Assembly (NCBI GenBank): GCA_006503475.1
Contig: RSEH01000128.1
Location: forward strand, 62,001 to 126,000
DNA from: Stentor roeselii
Taxonomy: Eukaryota > Ciliophora > Heterotrichea > Heterotrichida > Stentoridae
Reading direction: 5' to 3'
Length of the DNA: 64,000 bases
Part shown: piece after piece, positions 61,117 to 64,000 of the stretch
How positions within the stretch are numbered: position 1 is the first letter of the stretch
Layout: each line of letters opens with the position of its first letter
The notes under the pieces: model-generated
Databases searched by the model: none
The model's input: only the letters and a program-made list of their open reading frames with translations
What the model was told of the DNA's origin: nothing
Position numbers and translations under genes: made by a program

Positions 61117-64000
61117 ATGGTGCTTTTTTTATTCCTTATCTCCTTCAGCTTGTCTCTAATCCTTGAGTACCGTTTATGGAAGAACTATGGTCAAGTTCTT
61201 TATGATTACTCTGGAAATGGCAATCACGGATGGAATGGGTGGGGGACTGATACAGATATCAAAGACTGTCTATTCACAGACAGAGGAGCATACTTAAATA
61301 CTGACTGCTGGGTTGATTTCGCTAAAATTCTGTATCCAAATCCAGTTTCATTAGTTTTTTGGGCTCTTTCAGACAGCACCCAATCAACAGGAAATTTAGT
61401 TCTAGGAAGAATATTCAGTAGATGGGATCCTTCAAGAAGTTTCTTAATTTTTCATGATAAACTTAATTTAAGGGCAAGAGTTTACTACCAAGGTGTTAAT
61501 AACTGGCACCAATTATTCAGTTCAAACAATATATGGCAAACTCGTAATAATTACATAGACAAATGGGCTTTGATATCAGGTGAAATTAATCAAAACACAA
61601 TAAAGTTAAAAATCAATGGAAATGATATTATTTTATTTACAGATACTTCAAACTATCAAGAATATTCTCCTGCAATAGTTCATAGAATAGGAAATGACAA
61701 TCCAGGACATACAGGCTTTGGAGGTTTTGTGTGGTATTCAGCAATTTATAATAAAGCAAATGTAGAGAGCAGTTATTTAAGCATAACAAGTACTAATTGC
61801 TTTATTGGAAAATGTTCTACATGTAATCCGAGTTTTATTATACCATCTTTGGGGACTGGGTGTGGACCGGATTCGGTCAGTACTATTGATGACTCTAATG
61901 GAAACAGATGTGATGTGGGGTATGGTTGTAAAGGTTCCATGACTATCAAATGTAATTGTCCTAGCAAGTCTTGTGAGTTTACCTCTACAGATGTTTGCTC
62001 ATGCATTGAATCTACTGGATTATTATATCAAGCAGCATGCAGTTGTGGAATAGGTGGACAAGGTTGCTGTCAAAGTGAATGCTCTTCTTGTTCTATTGAA
62101 AATTATTGTCTGACTTGTAAGGCAAGTTTATCTATTATTGTAAACGGCCAGTGTACATGCCAAGACGGTTACGGCTCCAATCCTTCCACTTCCTCTTTAT
62201 CCTGCCTAAAATGCATCACAGAATGTAAAACCTGCTCAACATACAACACATGCACAAATTGCATCGATAGTTTATCATCCCTTACAAATGGAAAATGTAT
62301 TTGTCTTGAAGGGCACTTCGCATTAATCACTTCTACAAGTTTTACTTGTGAACCTTGCCTTTATGAATGCCAGACCTGTGACAACTCATCTTCCTGTTTA
62401 ACATGTAAAGACTTAAACTCTCTTTTAACATCCGGCAGATGTCTCTGTAAAAACGGTTATTTCAGTATCTATTTAAATCAAGTCCTTCAAAATTGCTTAA
62501 AATGTAACGAAACATGTTCAAAATGTACTCAACTCATTACTTGCACTGAATGCATATCATTAAACTCCTCTCCAATAAACGGAACCTGCACCTGCCACGA
62601 TGAATATTTTCCAAGTTCAACTTTAACTCAACCTGATTCATGTCAACCCTGTTCATTTCCATGTAAAACCTGCAATTCTTCATTTTATTGCTTAAGTTGT
62701 CTAATTAGCAACTATTTAGCAATTGATGGAAAATGTATTTGCCCAGATAAATTTTATGAAGAGTCAAATCTTTGCAAGTCCTGTCTTGACCCATGCGAAA
62801 CCTGCAGTTCTTTAACTTATTGTTCCAGTTGCATTAAAGAAAACTATCAAGCAATAAATGGAAAATGTTACTGTTTACCTGGTTTTTATGAAAATGAAGG
62901 TCTTTGCCGTCAATGTGAATCGCCTTGTAAAACTTGTTTGAATTCTAATTATTGCTTGGAGTGCAGGCCTCTTTATTCTGAAAGTAAAAACGGGACTTGC
63001 TTGTGTAAGGATCAGTATTACAAAAAGAATTTAATGAATTCTAAGGAATTTGTTTGTGAATTGTGTAATACACCTTGTTTCACTTGTTTGTCTTTGAGTA
63101 AGTGTATGACTTGTGATGATGTCTTGAAAAATGTGGATGAATTGGGAAGGTGTAAATGTAAAGATGGGTTTTATTTTGATATTCAAAAATGCTTGCCTTG
63201 TAATGAAACGTGTGCCACTTGTAAGTCTTTAGATAAATGTACTTCTTGCTTTAATAGTAGCTTTGAACTGGTATCGAGTGGAAAATGTTTGAAAAAATGC
63301 CCTGGAAATTTGATCAGGATTAATGAAATTTGTGACTGTAACCCTGGAAAAATCTTAAAAAATGAATCATGTGTAAACCATTACTTCTACTCCTCTCTAA
63401 AAATCAATAAATCAAACAAGATCTACCTTAAATTCGACGACTCTCTAAACACTTCAATAAACTCAGAAGAAATTTCAATAATCCTCCAAAACCGAAATTT
63501 CAAAGATTTCAAATTATTCAAAAAGTCAAGCACTCAAATCATTTTAATCCTAAACCTTCATGAGTCAGTTCAAAAAAACACAAGTATTTCAATAAATCTA
63601 AAAAAACCTCTATTCAGTAAAAATAACGCGATTTTAAAAAACTATGAATTTCATGATTTTCTCTTCGAATTTGAATACATCGACCCCAGCACAAAACTTT
63701 TAATAAAAAATTTTGAAACAACTTCAAAGTCAATGGTAACAGTTTCAATCGGCATTTCAATTATCTCGAACCCAGCAGCTGCCTGGGCAATGATAGGAAC
63801 TTTACAGTTACTACCTTATATTCCTTTAAGCAAGAATTATAATGAAAGTGTCACAAGAACTTTCTTTACTTCAGCAGGAGGTTTTAACTTGTTACCTAAT
63901 TTTCTTGTTTATGTTTTTTCAGAAGACTCTTCAAGTCGCCCTAGTCGAGAAGTCAGGTCAGTGGGAATAAAATCTTCAGTCTTTTGGCTGAATCTCGGTA
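61117..64000 (+). CDS. large cysteine-rich surface protein, 5' part (runs off the window)
   Basis: The frame is open from the ATG at 61117 to the window end, at least 961 codons. It begins with a signal peptide (MVLFLFLISFSLSLI), then a concanavalin/LamG-like domain (about 20-220, YDYSGNGNHG and FVWYSAIYN), then about eight repeats of 50-60 residues with furin-like CxxCxxxCxxC spacing and a recurring NGKCxC start, ending near residue 755. A beta-rich part follows, then a hydrophobic segment at about 873-905 (ISIISNPAAAWAMIGTLQLL). Such proteins are abundant in ciliates and sit on the cell surface. Function is unknown. Confidence 0.88.
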   Translation, partial: MVLFLFLISFSLSLILEYRLWKNYGQVLYDYSGNGNHGWNGWGTDTDIKDCLFTDRGAYLNTDCWVDFAKILYPNPVSLVFWALSDSTQSTGNLVLGRIFSRWDPSRSFLIFHDKLNLRARVYYQGVNNWHQLFSSNNIWQTRNNYIDKWALISGEINQNTIKLKINGNDIILFTDTSNYQEYSPAIVHRIGNDNPGHTGFGGFVWYSAIYNKANVESSYLSITSTNCFIGKCSTCNPSFIIPSLGTGCGPDSVSTIDDSNGNRCDVGYGCKGSMTIKCNCPSKSCEFTSTDVCSCIESTGLLYQAACSCGIGGQGCCQSECSSCSIENYCLTCKASLSIIVNGQCTCQDGYGSNPSTSSLSCLKCITECKTCSTYNTCTNCIDSLSSLTNGKCICLEGHFALITSTSFTCEPCLYECQTCDNSSSCLTCKDLNSLLTSGRCLCKNGYFSIYLNQVLQNCLKCNETCSKCTQLITCTECISLNSSPINGTCTCHDEYFPSSTLTQPDSCQPCSFPCKTCNSSFYCLSCLISNYLAIDGKCICPDKFYEESNLCKSCLDPCETCSSLTYCSSCIKENYQAINGKCYCLPGFYENEGLCRQCESPCKTCLNSNYCLECRPLYSESKNGTCLCKDQYYKKNLMNSKEFVCELCNTPCFTCLSLSKCMTCDDVLKNVDELGRCKCKDGFYFDIQKCLPCNETCATCKSLDKCTSCFNSSFELVSSGKCLKKCPGNLIRINEICDCNPGKILKNESCVNHYFYSSLKINKSNKIYLKFDDSLNTSINSEEISIILQNRNFKDFKLFKKSSTQIILILNLHESVQKNTSISINLKKPLFSKNNAILKNYEFHDFLFEFEYIDPSTKLLIKNFETTSKSMVTVSIGISIISNPAAAWAMIGTLQLLPYIPLSKNYNESVTRTFFTSAGGFNLLPNFLVYVFSEDSSSRPSREVRSVGIKSSVFWLNLG

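Noticed and set aside
61773-62006. Minus-strand ORF within the Cys-rich gene
   Set aside because: It is a shadow of a long plus-strand frame with signal peptide and domain pattern.

Overview
The window looks like macronuclear DNA of a heterotrich ciliate, most likely Stentor or a close relative. The evidence is seen directly: AT-rich DNA, intron-poor and very tightly packed genes, TAA, TAG and TGA all used as stops with tryptophan as TGG (standard code), and at least four introns of exactly 15 nt (GTAA...TAG). Fifteen-nt introns combined with the standard code are, from established knowledge, the hallmark of Stentor; Blepharisma has tiny introns too but reads TGA as Trp. No tRNA, rRNA, CRISPR array, transposase, reverse transcriptase or viral gene was recognised.

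Region 0-51 kb is a dense housekeeping stretch on both strands with gaps of 0-250 bp. It holds: chromatin and DNA replication genes (ISWI remodeller, RPA2, condensin CAP-H, DNA polymerase delta); ribosome biogenesis and translation (RCL1, eIF3m); folding and proteolysis (prefoldin 5, a J-protein with HPE instead of HPD, a RING-H2 ligase, a p62-like autophagy adaptor, a rhomboid protease); membrane traffic (SAR1, CDC50, exocyst Sec6); mitochondrial functions (MCU calcium uniporter, SCOT); ciliary proteins (CCDC146/MBO2, an ODAD1-like docking protein); and several coiled-coil, WD40, LRR, ankyrin, SAM, IQ and membrane proteins of unknown role. Some neighbouring genes practically touch: one convergent pair has stop codons that abut with no base between, and one divergent pair shares a 17-bp start-to-start spacer.

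Region 51-61 kb is different: more AT-rich, much sparser, and full of decayed sequence. It carries a Kelch-like gene, two paralogous divergent protein kinases, a broken third kinase copy, a duplicated kinase 5' flank with no kinase after it, and, most striking, a decayed 1.5-kb DNA-level copy (about 56042-57515) of the 3' ends of ISWI and RCL1, which lie intact 51 kb away in the same window (5037-6577). The last 3 kb is the 5' part of a large cysteine-rich surface protein that runs off the window.

Other patterns not explained by gene content: a 103-bp tandem repeat (4 copies) that reaches exactly into the start codon of an IQ-motif gene and carries telomere-like octamers; a 13-bp repeat (6 copies) just before one kinase; and an abrupt switching, within single genes and across spacers, between blocks rich in G/T and blocks rich in A/C on the same strand, visible at synonymous codon positions. 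All assignments are by eye; no alignment or search was run.
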